Of a stretch of 64,000 bases of DNA, positions 52,542-62,408 are shown in pieces. The translations under genes were made by a program, and so were the position numbers. Source of the DNA: Pseudomonadota bacterium (GTDB lineage: Bacteria > Pseudomonadota > Gammaproteobacteria > Steroidobacterales > Steroidobacteraceae); the NCBI GenBank assembly GCA_023457495.1, contig JAEWLQ010000113.1, positions 62,001 through 126,000 on the forward strand. Reading direction: 5' to 3'. The notes under the pieces are model-generated. The model ran no database searches and was not told the DNA's origin. It was given only the letters and a program-made list of their open reading frames with translations. Each line of letters starts with the position of its first letter. Position 1 is the stretch's first letter.

Positions 52542-53540
52542 TCAGCGGCGCGGTCCGCCGCCGCCACGGCCACGGCTGGGCGGATTGCCCGTGCCGGTAC
52601 GCGAGCGGCCGGCGCTCGCCGTCGCACTGCGCGGCGCCGCTTCGCCAGTGTCCGTGAACACCGAAGACTCGGCACCGTCTTCCGTTTCCGCGGCGACGCT
52701 CGCAACCGCCGGACGACGACGCGCCGTGGCGTTCGCCGGGCGGCGACCGCGCGCCGGAGGCGGCGCCTTCGGCGCCTGGCCGCGCGCACCCTTCTTCTTC
52801 GGATTGCCCTGCTCGTCGAGCTCGACGAATTCGTCTTCTCCGACGACGACGGCCGGAGCCGCCGAACGGCCCTCGATGACCGCGTCGGCGATGCCCGTCG
52901 CGTACAGCGTAATGGCGCGCATCGCGTCATCGTTGCCGGGGATAACGTAGTCGACGTTGTCGGGCGCGCAGTTGGTGTCCACCACCGCGACGACCGGAAT
53001 GCCGAGCTTCTTCGCCTCGTGGATCGCAATGTCCTCGTGGCCCACGTCGATGATGAAGATGACGTCCGGCGGCGATTCCATCAGCTTGATGCCGCCCAAG
53101 CTCTTCTCGAGCTTCTCCATCTCACGGCGCATCATCGTGGCTTCCTTCTTGCCACGCTTGCCGAGCGTGCCGTTCTCCGACATCTCGGTGAGATCCGTCA
53201 GACGCTTGATCGACTGACGGATGGTCTTGAAATTGGTGAGCATGCCGCCCAGCCAGCGCTGGTTCACGAACGGCATTTCGCAGCGGCGGGCTTCCTTCTC
53301 GACGGCTTCGCGCGCGGAACGCTTAGTGCCGACGAACAGCACCTTGCCGCCATCGGCGACGACGTTCTTCACGAAGTTCGCAGCTTCCGCGTACATGGGC
53401 TGCGTCTTCTCGAGGTTGATGATGTGGATCTTGTTTCGTTCGCCGAAAATGAACGGAGCCATCTTCGGGTTCCAGAAGCGGGTTTGGTGTCCGAAATGAA
53501 CGCCCGCTTCCAGCATCTGTCGCATTGACACGCCGGCCAT
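52542..53540 (-). CDS. rpsB: 30S ribosomal protein S2 with long C-terminal extension
   Basis: Ribosomal protein S2 bridges the small-subunit head and body. The core (residues 1 to about 240) is standard: MRQMLEAGVHFGHQTRFWNPKM, FVGTKRSAREAVEKEA, NQRWLGGMLTNFKT, VVDTNCAPDNVDYVIPGNDDAMRAI. After it comes an unusual tail of about 90 residues, rich in Ala/Pro/Gly/Arg (KKKGARG, ARGRRPAN, ARRRPAV, SRGRGGGGPRR) with one acidic patch (ETEDGAESSVFTDTGE). ATG at 53540 has AAGGAG at good spacing; the TTG one codon earlier is not the start. Confidence 0.97.
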   Translation of the reverse strand: MAGVSMRQMLEAGVHFGHQTRFWNPKMAPFIFGERNKIHIINLEKTQPMYAEAANFVKNVVADGGKVLFVGTKRSAREAVEKEARRCEMPFVNQRWLGGMLTNFKTIRQSIKRLTDLTEMSENGTLGKRGKKEATMMRREMEKLEKSLGGIKLMESPPDVIFIIDVGHEDIAIHEAKKLGIPVVAVVDTNCAPDNVDYVIPGNDDAMRAITLYATGIADAVIEGRSAAPAVVVGEDEFVELDEQGNPKKKGARGQAPKAPPPARGRRPANATARRRPAVASVAAETEDGAESSVFTDTGEAAPRSATASAGRSRTGTGNPPSRGRGGGGPRR

Positions 53541-53700
53541 CAAAGTCTCCTTGGTGGGTTGTGCCTCCGCGCTCCCCGAGTGGTTATTCGAGTCCCCATT
53601 GCTCTTGCGAGAATGAGGCCCCAGAACACCCAGCCACTCGTTATGTCGACCGCCCGGAGAGGCGCCCTTAGTGTGCTAAGGGACTGGTCGACAGGTTGCG
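53541..53700 (-). promoter_or_regulatory. structured 5' leader of rpsB (candidate S2 autoregulatory element)
   Basis: Two long stems can form in the transcript. One pairs 53686-53692 with 53645-53651 (GTCGACC/GGTCGAC) and encloses a CCCTTAG/CTAAGGG hairpin at 53665-53682. The other pairs 53634-53640 with 53577-53583 (CGAGTGG/CCACTCG) and encloses a CTC-GCAA-GAG tetraloop hairpin. Gammaproteobacterial rpsB leaders are known to bind S2 and repress translation; this is a candidate. The rpsB promoter should lie just upstream, near 53700-53760, but no strong box is evident. Confidence 0.6.
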
Positions 53701-53794
53701 CGTGTGGATTTAAAAGTGAGTTTCGTTGCCAAAAAAGGCCGCGCTTTATACCATTTGTTCCCCGTCAAAACAACGCCTTACGAAGGTGCAAGCG

Positions 53795-54595
53795 ATGGAC
53801 TCCCTCGTGAGCCGCCACATTTCGATTAAGTCCCCGGCCGAGCAGGAAAAAATGCGCGTGGCCGGACGCCTTGCAGCCGAAGTCCTCGACATGATCGGGG
53901 AGTACGTGAAACCCGGCGTGACCACCGAGGAGCTGGACCGGCGTTGTTTCGAGCACATCACCGAAGTGCAGAAATCGATCCCGGCGAACGTCAATTACCG
54001 CGGCTTTCCGAAGACCATCTGCGCCTCCGTGAATCACGTTGTCTGCCACGGCATCCCGAACGAGAAGGTGCTCAAGTCCGGCGACATCGTGAACATCGAC
54101 GTCACGGTGATCCGCGACGGATTCCACGGCGACACCAGCCGCATGTACTTCGTGGGCAAGCCGTCCACGCAGGCGCAGCGGCTCACGGAGACCTGTTGGG
54201 AAGCCATGTGGCGCGGCATCGAACAGGTGAAACCCGGCGCGCGGCTCGGAGACATCGGGCACGCGATCCAGACCTTCGTCGAGCAGCGGAATTTCTCCGT
54301 CGTGCGCGAGTACTGCGGGCACGGCATCGGCCGCGTCTACCACGAAGACCCGCAGGTCCTGCACTACGGCGAGCCGGGCACCGGCGACCTGCTCAAGGCG
54401 GGAATGACATTCACCATCGAGCCCATGGTCAACGCCGGCAAGCGCCACGTGCGCTTGCTCAACGACGGCTGGACGGTCGTGACCAAGGACCACTCGCTCT
54501 CGGCGCAATGGGAGCACACCGTGCTCGTGACCGAGACCGGCGTCGAAGTGCTGACTCTGGGCGCGCTCAGCAAGCGGCCAGGCAGCACTAACTAA
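53795..54595 (+). CDS. map: methionine aminopeptidase, type I
   Basis: MAP removes the initiator methionine from nascent proteins. The 266-residue protein has the type Ia pattern: ANVNYRGFPKTICASVNHVVCHGIP, the metal-binding Asp in NIDVTVIRDGFHGDTSRMY, GHGIGRVYHEDP (His), FTIEPMVN and WEHTVLVT (Glu ligands). ATG at 53795 is preceded by GAAGG; the longer frame from 53726 runs into the promoter region. Divergent from rpsB, as in Escherichia coli, and overlaps glnD by one base (TAATG). Confidence 0.97.
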   Translation: MDSLVSRHISIKSPAEQEKMRVAGRLAAEVLDMIGEYVKPGVTTEELDRRCFEHITEVQKSIPANVNYRGFPKTICASVNHVVCHGIPNEKVLKSGDIVNIDVTVIRDGFHGDTSRMYFVGKPSTQAQRLTETCWEAMWRGIEQVKPGARLGDIGHAIQTFVEQRNFSVVREYCGHGIGRVYHEDPQVLHYGEPGTGDLLKAGMTFTIEPMVNAGKRHVRLLNDGWTVVTKDHSLSAQWEHTVLVTETGVEVLTLGALSKRPGSTN

Positions 54596-57294
54596 TGGCG
54601 TCGCTGGAAGAGGATATCGAGGCGGCCGAGACCACGGTGTTGCACGACGCTCCCTGGTTGCGGATCGCGCATCTCCCCGAACGCCTCGCCGCGGCGAACC
54701 ACGCGCCCGATGCGTTCCGCGTCGAGCTCAAGGATGCGCACGCGGAGCTCGAGGAACGATTCCGCGCGGATGAATCGGTCGAGACCCTGGTGCACGCGCG
54801 CGCCGAGCTCATCGACGCCATCCTGCGCGAGGTGTGGCGCTCGCAGGTGCCCGCCGGGTACGAGAGCTGGACGCTCGCGGCGGTCGGTGGCTATGGCCGC
54901 GGCGAGCTGCACCCGCACTCCGACGTCGACATCCTGATCCTCGTCCCCCAGACGCCGGACGACGCCGGCCGTGCGGTGGTCGAGCGCATCGTCACCTTCC
55001 TCTGGGACATCAACCTCGAGGTCGGGCACAGCGTGCGCACGGTGGCGCAGTGCGCCGAGGAAAGCGCGGCCGACGTCGGTGTGATGACCACGCTGATCGA
55101 AGCGCGCCTGCTCGCGGGCAATGCCGAGTCGTTGGCCGAGATGCGCGAGGCGGTTTCTTCCGATCGCATCTGGCCCGTCAAGGCGTACTTCGAAGCGAAG
55201 GTCGCCGAACAGCAGGAGCGCCATCTCAAGGCGAACGACACCGCGTACAACCTCGAGCCCAACGTGAAGACGGGCCCGGGCGGACTGCGCGACATCCAGA
55301 CCATCGCCTGGGTGGCCAAGCGCCACTTCGGCGCGAACTCGCTCGACGAGTTGCAGACGCACGGCTTTCTCTCGGCGACCGAGCTGCGCAAGCTCAAGCA
55401 GGCGCAGTCCTTCCTCTGGAAGGTACGTTTCGGCCTGCACGCGCTCACGGGCCGGCGCGAGGACCGGCTGCTGTTCGATCACCAGATCAAGCTCGCGCAG
55501 AGCTTCGGCTACGAAGACGCTTCGTACACGCTCGCGGTCGAGCAGTTCATGCAGCGCTACTACCGCACCGTCATGGACGTCTCGTTGCTCAACGAACTGC
55601 TGTTGCAGCTGTTCCGCGAGGCCATCCTCACCGAGACCGCGCCGCCCCGCCCGCTCAATCCGCGCTTCCAGGTGCGCAACGATTACCTCGAAGCGGTGAA
55701 TGAGGAGCTGTTCGCGCGCACACCGTCGACGCTGCTGGAAATCTTCGTGGTGCTGCAGCAGCACCCGGACGTGAAAGGCGTGCGCGCCTCGACCATCCGT
55801 TCCATCGCGCGCAACCTCTGGCTCATCGACGAGGAATTCCGGCAGAACCCGCGCAATCACCGGCTGTTCCTCGAAATCCTGCGCGCGCCCGCGGGCGTCA
55901 CGCACGAGCTGCGCCGCATGAATACCTACGGCGTGCTGGGCCGCTACATTCCGGCGTTCGGCCGCATCGTCGGTCGCATGCAGTACGACCTGTTCCACGC
56001 GTACACGGTCGATGCGCACACGCTGTTCGTGCTGAGCAACCTGCGGCGTCTGGCGCTGCCGAAGTACGATCACGAGCTGCCGCAGCTCTCGGCCATCATG
56101 CAGAAGCTGCCGAAGCCCGAGATCGCCTATCTCGCGGCGCTGTTCCACGACATCGCCAAGGGCCGCGGCGGCGATCACTCGCAGCTCGGCGCGGTGGACG
56201 CGGAGGCGTTCTGCCTCGAGCAGGGCCTGTCGCGTTACGACGCGCGCCTGGTGTCGTGGCTGGTGCTCAATCACCTGGAATTGTCCGTCACCGCGCAGAA
56301 GCAGGACATCTCCGATCCCGAAGTGGTGAACGCGTTCGCGCGCCGCGTCGGCGACGAGACGCACCTCGACTATCTATACGTGCTGACCAGCGCCGACGTG
56401 CGCGGCACGAATCCCAAGCTGTGGAACTCGTGGAAGGCGTCGCTGTTCCACGAATTCTACGAACGCGTGAAACGCGCGTTGCGGCGTGGCCTCGAGAGCC
56501 CGATCGACCCCGACGAGCTGATGCGCGAGACGCAGGAAGGCGCGCGCAAGCTGCTCGCGGCCTCGGGGCGCATCACCCCGCCCGAGATCTCGCGCGCGTG
56601 GGAGCGCCTCACGGCCGCCTATTTCCTGCGGCACACGCCCGAGGAAGTGGCCTGGCACACGCAGCTGCTCGCGGACCGCGAACCCGGCAGCGAAGATCCG
56701 CTGGTCGCGGTGCAGTCGAGTCACGAGCGCGGCACGACGGCGATCCTCGCGTTCGCGCCGCACCGCTACAACGGCTTCGCGATCACCACCGCCGTGCTGG
56801 ATCAGCTCGGCCTCAACATCGTCGACGCGCGCATTACGCCCACCGGCGATGGATTCAGCCTCGACCTGTATCACGTGCTCGAAGAAGACGGCGCGCCCAT
56901 CTCCGACAACGAGCGCATCGGGGAGATCGAGCGCGCGCTGTGGCGCGCCCTGCAGCATCCGGACGAAGCGCCGGTCACGGTCACGCGACGCGTGCCGCGC
57001 CAGGCGCGCATGTTCCGCACCGCGACGACGATCGCCGTGACCGTCGATGAGCGTAACCGCCGCTCGGTGCTCGAGCTCATCGCGGGCGACCGGCCCGGCC
57101 TGCTGTGCGACGTCGGCAAGGTGCTGATGGAAGAACGCGTCGACCTGCTGGCCGCGAAGATCATGACGGTCGGCGAGCGCGCCGAGGACGTGTTCTATCT
57201 CGCCTCGCTGTCCGGCTCGCCGCTCGACGAGGCCGCCGCCACCCGGCTGCAGCAGAAGCTGTCCGGCGCTCTCGACCGCCGCGCCGCCGCGTGA
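54595..57294 (+). CDS. glnD: bifunctional [PII] uridylyltransferase/uridylyl-removing enzyme
   Basis: GlnD senses glutamine and sets nitrogen-assimilation state by adding or removing UMP on PII. The 899-residue protein has the nucleotidyltransferase motif GGYGRGELHPHSDVDIL at residues 98-114, a central HD domain (LFHDIAKGRGGDHSQLG) for uridylyl removal, and two C-terminal ACT domains (FAITTAVLDQLGLNIVDARITPTGDGFSLDLYHVLEEDG and LELIAGDRPGLLCDVGKVL) that bind glutamine. Length fits. It is coupled to map and to dapC. Confidence 0.97.
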   Translation: MASLEEDIEAAETTVLHDAPWLRIAHLPERLAAANHAPDAFRVELKDAHAELEERFRADESVETLVHARAELIDAILREVWRSQVPAGYESWTLAAVGGYGRGELHPHSDVDILILVPQTPDDAGRAVVERIVTFLWDINLEVGHSVRTVAQCAEESAADVGVMTTLIEARLLAGNAESLAEMREAVSSDRIWPVKAYFEAKVAEQQERHLKANDTAYNLEPNVKTGPGGLRDIQTIAWVAKRHFGANSLDELQTHGFLSATELRKLKQAQSFLWKVRFGLHALTGRREDRLLFDHQIKLAQSFGYEDASYTLAVEQFMQRYYRTVMDVSLLNELLLQLFREAILTETAPPRPLNPRFQVRNDYLEAVNEELFARTPSTLLEIFVVLQQHPDVKGVRASTIRSIARNLWLIDEEFRQNPRNHRLFLEILRAPAGVTHELRRMNTYGVLGRYIPAFGRIVGRMQYDLFHAYTVDAHTLFVLSNLRRLALPKYDHELPQLSAIMQKLPKPEIAYLAALFHDIAKGRGGDHSQLGAVDAEAFCLEQGLSRYDARLVSWLVLNHLELSVTAQKQDISDPEVVNAFARRVGDETHLDYLYVLTSADVRGTNPKLWNSWKASLFHEFYERVKRALRRGLESPIDPDELMRETQEGARKLLAASGRITPPEISRAWERLTAAYFLRHTPEEVAWHTQLLADREPGSEDPLVAVQSSHERGTTAILAFAPHRYNGFAITTAVLDQLGLNIVDARITPTGDGFSLDLYHVLEEDGAPISDNERIGEIERALWRALQHPDEAPVTVTRRVPRQARMFRTATTIAVTVDERNRRSVLELIAGDRPGLLCDVGKVLMEERVDLLAAKIMTVGERAEDVFYLASLSGSPLDEAAATRLQQKLSGALDRRAAA

Positions 57295-58511
57295 ACGGCC
57301 GTCTCGAACTACTCGCCGCCTACCCTTTCGAGCGACTGGCGCGGCTGAAGGCGGGCGTCGTTCCACCCGCGACGAAGCCACACATCGCGATGTCGATCGG
57401 CGAGCCCAAACACGCGCCGCCGGCCTTCGTCGTCGACGCGTTGCGCGCCGCGCTGGGCAGGCTCGACAGCTACCCCGCGACGGCCGGTCTGCCCGAAACC
57501 CGCGCCGCCTGCGCGGCCTGGCTCGGCCGACGCTTCGGCCTCGCCGACCGCGTGAACTCCGACACCATGGTCCTGCCCGTCAACGGCACCCGCGAAGCGC
57601 TTTTCTCCTTCGTCCAGGCGGTAGTTAGCACCGGTAGCACCGGCGCCGGGCACGGAAAATCCGGGAAAACGCCCGTGGTCGCGATGCCGAATCCGTTCTA
57701 TCAGATCTATGAAGGCGCGGCGCTGCTCGCGGGCGCCGAGCCGGTGTTCCTGAACACGACAGCGGACAACCGCTTCCAGCCGGACCTCGATTCGGTGCCC
57801 GCCGAGACCTGGGATCGCTGTGAGGTGCTGTTCCTGTGCAGCCCCGGCAATCCCACCGGCACCGTGCTGTCGCTCGACTTCCTGCGACAGGCGCTCGCGC
57901 TCGCCGAGCGCCACGACTTCGTGATCGCCGCCGACGAGTGTTACGCGGAGCTGTATCGCGACGAGTCGGCTCCACCGCCCTCGTTGCTGCAGGCCGCGCT
58001 CGCGCTCGGGCGCGATTCGTTCCAGCGCTGCGTCGTGTTCCACTCACTCTCGAAGCGCTCGAGCGTGCCCGGCCTGCGCTCCGGATTCGTGGCCGGCGAC
58101 CCGGCCATCCTCAAGCCCTATCTTCTGTACCGCACGTACCACGGCTGCGCGATGCCGATCCCGACGCAGCTCGCCTCGATCGCCGCCTGGAACGACGATG
58201 CGCATGCCGCCGCGAACCGCGCGCTCTATCGCGAGAAATACGCGCGCGTGCTGCCCGTCCTGCAACCGGTGTTCGACGTGGTCGAGCCGGACGGCGCCTT
58301 CTACCTGTGGCCCGACGTGGGCCGCGACGACGAGGCCTTCACGCGCGACCTGTTCGCGACGCAGAATCTCACCATCCTGCCCGGCAGCTACCTGGCGCGC
58401 GATACGCGTGCCGGCAATCCGGGCAGGAACCGCGTACGCATCTCGCTGGTCGCGCCGGTCGACGAATGCGTGGTCGCCGCGCAGCGCATCCGCGATTTTC
58501 TTGCCAAGTAA
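57291..58511 (+). CDS. dapC: succinyldiaminopimelate transaminase
   Basis: DapC is the PLP-dependent aminotransferase of the succinylase lysine/peptidoglycan route. About 406 residues: LAAYPFERLARLKAG, NGTREALFSFVQAVV, NPFYQIYEGAALLAGAEPVFL, CSPGNPTGTVLSLDFL, AADECYAELY and the PLP-Lys motif FHSLSKRSSVPGLRSGF. GTG at 57291 overlaps the glnD stop by four bases (GTGA). It is followed by dapD, the preceding pathway step, 31 bases on. A glnD-dapC-dapD run of this kind is seen in Pseudomonas-like genomes. Confidence 0.95.
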   Translation: MNGRLELLAAYPFERLARLKAGVVPPATKPHIAMSIGEPKHAPPAFVVDALRAALGRLDSYPATAGLPETRAACAAWLGRRFGLADRVNSDTMVLPVNGTREALFSFVQAVVSTGSTGAGHGKSGKTPVVAMPNPFYQIYEGAALLAGAEPVFLNTTADNRFQPDLDSVPAETWDRCEVLFLCSPGNPTGTVLSLDFLRQALALAERHDFVIAADECYAELYRDESAPPPSLLQAALALGRDSFQRCVVFHSLSKRSSVPGLRSGFVAGDPAILKPYLLYRTYHGCAMPIPTQLASIAAWNDDAHAAANRALYREKYARVLPVLQPVFDVVEPDGAFYLWPDVGRDDEAFTRDLFATQNLTILPGSYLARDTRAGNPGRNRVRISLVAPVDECVVAAQRIRDFLAK

Positions 58512-58542
58512 CCATCCGCCGAACACGTTCCTGGAGTCTCGA

Positions 58543-59385
<843 letters not shown>

Positions 59386-59391
59386 TCCGCG

Positions 59392-60456
59392 ATGACGCCC
59401 GACGAGCTCCTGGCGCTGCGGCAACGGAACCAGGGTCTCGTTGGCGCGGCATTTCGCAAGCCCGAAGACGTCGTCTCGTGGTTCGGCGCCGTTCAGGCGC
59501 AGGACTATCTGGGCGCGCTGTGGGGACTGGGCCAACGCACGCGCGCGGCAACCGAGGCGAGCGTGGAAGCCGCCGAGGCCCGGCGCGCCATCATCCGCAC
59601 CTGGCCCATGCGCGGCACGCTGCATTTCGTCGCGGCCGCCGACGTGCGCTGGATGACCGCATTGCTCGCACCTCGCGTGCTCGCGCGGAATGCGGCGCGC
59701 TTCAAGCGCGACTTCGACGTCGATGCGCGCCTCATCGATCGCGCGCGCGAGGTCGTCACCCGCGAGCTCGCAGGCGGGCGACGCCTCGAGCGCCGCGAGC
59801 TGTACGCGAAGCTCGATGCCCGCCGCATCCGCACGACCGGCTCGCGCGGCCTGCACATTCTGCTGTGGCTCGCCATGGAGGGGTCGATCTGTCTCGCGGG
59901 CCGGCAGGAAAAGCAGCACACCTTCGCGCTGCTCGACGAGTGGATTCCCGCCGTGAAGCCGTTCGACCGCGACGCGGCGCTCGGCGAGCTCGCGCGCCGC
60001 TACTTCACGAGTCACGGCCCCGCGACACCCCGCGATTTCATGTGGTGGGCCGGCATCACGGCGAAGGACGCGCAGGCCGCCATCGACGCCGCGAAAGGCG
60101 AACTCACTTCCGCGCGTGTCGACGGCGTCGATCACTGGTGGGGCGAACCGCGCGGTGCGAGGCGCACGAGCCGCGGACCTGTCGTGAAACTACTCCCGGC
60201 CTTCGACGAATACACCGTCGCCTACAAGGACCGCTCCATCCTGGTCGCGGACCGTCGCGCCTTCGGCATGCTCGGACCCGTCGTCCTGATCGACGGCCGC
60301 CTCGCGGGTAAATGGCGCCGCACGTTGAGGAACGGCGATTCCGGAGTCGTCACAGTGACTACCCAGCTGCGCCGCAGGCTCACGCCCGCCGAACGTACCG
60401 CGCTCGGCGGCGCGATCGAAGACTACGCACGATTCCTCGGCCGCGAGCCGGCATGA
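59392..60456 (+). CDS. winged-helix DNA-binding protein, AlkZ/YcaQ (HTH_42) family
   Basis: A 354-residue HTH_42 protein. Relatives in the AlkZ/AlkX group are DNA glycosylases that remove alkylated or crosslinked bases, using a Gln-x-Gln motif; here GAVQAQDYLGAL provides Q35 and Q37. RTWPMRGTLHFVAAADVRWM, FTSHGPATPRDFMWWAG and LLPAFDEYTVAYKDR are family-typical. A repair role is likely, but the exact lesion is not. Six bases after dapD, it may be cotranscribed with it. Confidence 0.87.
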   Translation: MTPDELLALRQRNQGLVGAAFRKPEDVVSWFGAVQAQDYLGALWGLGQRTRAATEASVEAAEARRAIIRTWPMRGTLHFVAAADVRWMTALLAPRVLARNAARFKRDFDVDARLIDRAREVVTRELAGGRRLERRELYAKLDARRIRTTGSRGLHILLWLAMEGSICLAGRQEKQHTFALLDEWIPAVKPFDRDAALGELARRYFTSHGPATPRDFMWWAGITAKDAQAAIDAAKGELTSARVDGVDHWWGEPRGARRTSRGPVVKLLPAFDEYTVAYKDRSILVADRRAFGMLGPVVLIDGRLAGKWRRTLRNGDSGVVTVTTQLRRRLTPAERTALGGAIEDYARFLGREPA

Positions 60457-60613
60457 GTGGACGGTCTGCGGGGCGTTCGCGGTCTCACACAGTAGATAGC
60501 GGGCGCGACCACTGAATAGCCGCGATGACGGCCGCCCGATAAGCTCACGTTCTCGCCGGAACTTCGGGCAGACGCCGCGGCTCCAACCGGCTCGGAAAAT
60601 CCCAGGGAAACCC

Positions 60614-61591
60614 ATGCAATCGCGACCCCAGGCCTCGTCCTCCGAAGATTCGACCGCGCTCGCCATCCGCACGCGCGGACTCGCCAAACGCTTCGGCGAC
60701 CTGCGCGCCGTGGACGGCATCGACCTCGACGTGCCGCGCGGCATCATCTTCGCCATCCTCGGTCCCAACGGCGCGGGCAAGACGACGTTGATGCGCATGC
60801 TGGCGACACTCGCGCGGCCCGACGGAGGGACAGCGAACATTCTCGGTCATGACCTCGTCGACTCGCCGCAGGCCGTGCGCGCGGAGATCTCCATGACCGG
60901 CCAGTTCGCCTCGCTCGACGAGGACCTCACCGGTCGCGAGAACCTCGTGATGCTCGCTCGGCTGTGGGGGTTCCGCGGCAAAGCCGCCCGCGCACGCGCG
61001 GACGAACTGCTCGCGAACTTCGATCTCGCCGACTCCGCCGACAAGCAGGTCAAGGACTATTCGGGCGGCATGCGCCGCCGCCTCGACATCGCCGCCTCGC
61101 TCATCGTCACGCCCGGCATCCTGTTTCTCGACGAGCCGACAACCGGCCTCGATCCTGTCGGCCGCAAGAGCGTCTGGCGCATGATCCGCGCGCTGGCCGG
61201 GTCCGGCGTGACCGTGCTCCTCACGACCCAGTACCTCGACGAGGCCGATCAGCTGGCCTCGCGCATCGCGGTCATCGACCACGGCCGCAAGATCGCCGAA
61301 GGCACGAGCCGCGAGCTCAAGGTCGCGACCGGCTCGGGATTCCTGCACGTCGCGCTCATGGATTCGGCGAAGCTCGACGAGGCCGCGGCGATTCTCGAAG
61401 CCCGGCTCGGCGCAACCGTGCAACGCAGCGTCGAAGGCGCCATGTTGTCCGTGGTCGCGAAGACCTCACGTGATGCGAACGAAGCGCTCGGCGCACTGCT
61501 CGCTGCGGACATCGAGCTCGCCGACTTCTCCATGGGAAGCCCCAGCCTCGACGAGGTGTTCTTCGCGCTGACCGGGAAGGCCCACTCATGA
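60614..61591 (+). CDS. ABC transporter ATP-binding protein, DrrA (daunorubicin-resistance) type
   Basis: The 325-residue ATPase of an ABC-2 exporter. Walker A GPNGAGKT at 50-57, Q-loop TGQFASLDEDLTGRENL, signature YSGGMRRRLDIA, Walker B LFLDEPTTGLDP, and a C-terminal DrrA-type extension (about 235-325) including DVFFALTGKA-like MGSPSLDEVFFALTGKA. Members export drugs, antibiotics or lipids; substrate unknown. Four-base overlap (ATGA) with the permease gene. The upstream gap 60457-60613 holds no gene. Confidence 0.93.
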   Translation: MQSRPQASSSEDSTALAIRTRGLAKRFGDLRAVDGIDLDVPRGIIFAILGPNGAGKTTLMRMLATLARPDGGTANILGHDLVDSPQAVRAEISMTGQFASLDEDLTGRENLVMLARLWGFRGKAARARADELLANFDLADSADKQVKDYSGGMRRRLDIAASLIVTPGILFLDEPTTGLDPVGRKSVWRMIRALAGSGVTVLLTTQYLDEADQLASRIAVIDHGRKIAEGTSRELKVATGSGFLHVALMDSAKLDEAAAILEARLGATVQRSVEGAMLSVVAKTSRDANEALGALLAADIELADFSMGSPSLDEVFFALTGKAHS

Positions 61592-62403
61592 ACGACGTCA
61601 CCTCGACGAAAACCGCGACCGTGTTGAAGACGGTGCCACGCCCGCCCGCGCCCTCCCCACTCTCGAACGCACTCGTGTTCGGCTGGCGCGCGGTGCTCAA
61701 GTTCAAGCACGTGCCCGAGCAGCTGTTCGATCTCGTGATGACGCCCATCATGTTCACGCTGCTGTTCACGTTCGTGTTCGGCGGCGCGCTCGCCGGCACA
61801 CCGGGGTCGTACCTGCAATATTTCCTGCCCGGCATCCTCGTGCAGACCGTGGTCTTCAACTCCGTGTATTCGGGCATGGGCCTGTCTACCGACCTGAGCA
61901 AGGGCCTGTTCGACCGCTTCCGCTCGTTGCCCATCTGGCCGCTCGCGCCGTTCGCCGGCCTCATGGTCGGCGACATCCTGCGTCACGTGATCGCGGGCGG
62001 CATCATCCTCACCATCGGACTGCTGCTGGGTTATCGGCCGGAAGCGGGTTTCGTCGGCGTATTTGCCGCCTTCGCGCTGCTCATCGCGATCGGCTTCGGC
62101 GTGGGCTGGATCTTCATCGTGCTCGGCCTGCTGATCCGCACGCCGATGACCGTGATGACGATCGGCTTCACGTTCATGTTCCCGCTGGTGTTCGCCTCCA
62201 ACATCATGGTGGATCCGTCCACCATGCCCGGCTGGCTGCGCGCCTTCGTCGACGTGAACCCGGTCTCCGAAATGGCGTCCGCGATGCGCGGGCTGCTGGG
62301 CGGCGTGGCAACGATGCGCGATGTCATGCTGGCGCTGGCGGCGCCGGCCGTGCTGACGCTGCTGCTCGCCCCGGTGACCTTGTTCCTGTATCGGCGGCGC
62401 TGA
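61588..62403 (+). CDS. ABC-2 type permease, DrrB type
   Basis: The 271-residue membrane partner of the upstream ATPase. Six hydrophobic helices with the ABC-2 pattern: an amphipathic lead-in (ALVFGWRAVLKFKHVPEQLFD), LVMTPIMFTLLFTFVFGG, YLQYFLPGILVQTVVFNSVYSGMGLSTDLSKGLFDRFRSLP, and a C-terminal NPVSEMASAMRGLLGG. Together they form a DrrAB-like efflux pump of unknown substrate. It converges on the MocR gene with a five-base gap. Confidence 0.92.
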   Translation: MNDVTSTKTATVLKTVPRPPAPSPLSNALVFGWRAVLKFKHVPEQLFDLVMTPIMFTLLFTFVFGGALAGTPGSYLQYFLPGILVQTVVFNSVYSGMGLSTDLSKGLFDRFRSLPIWPLAPFAGLMVGDILRHVIAGGIILTIGLLLGYRPEAGFVGVFAAFALLIAIGFGVGWIFIVLGLLIRTPMTVMTIGFTFMFPLVFASNIMVDPSTMPGWLRAFVDVNPVSEMASAMRGLLGGVATMRDVMLALAAPAVLTLLLAPVTLFLYRRR

Positions 62404-62408
62404 ACGTT

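Noticed and set aside
53726..53794. Longer start for map
   Set aside because: Falls in the promoter/leader region; a ribosome site and family similarity support 53795.
54592..56364. 590-residue open frame opposite glnD
   Set aside because: Arg/His/Glu-rich composition typical of the antisense of a GC-rich gene; GlnD on the plus strand is unmistakable.
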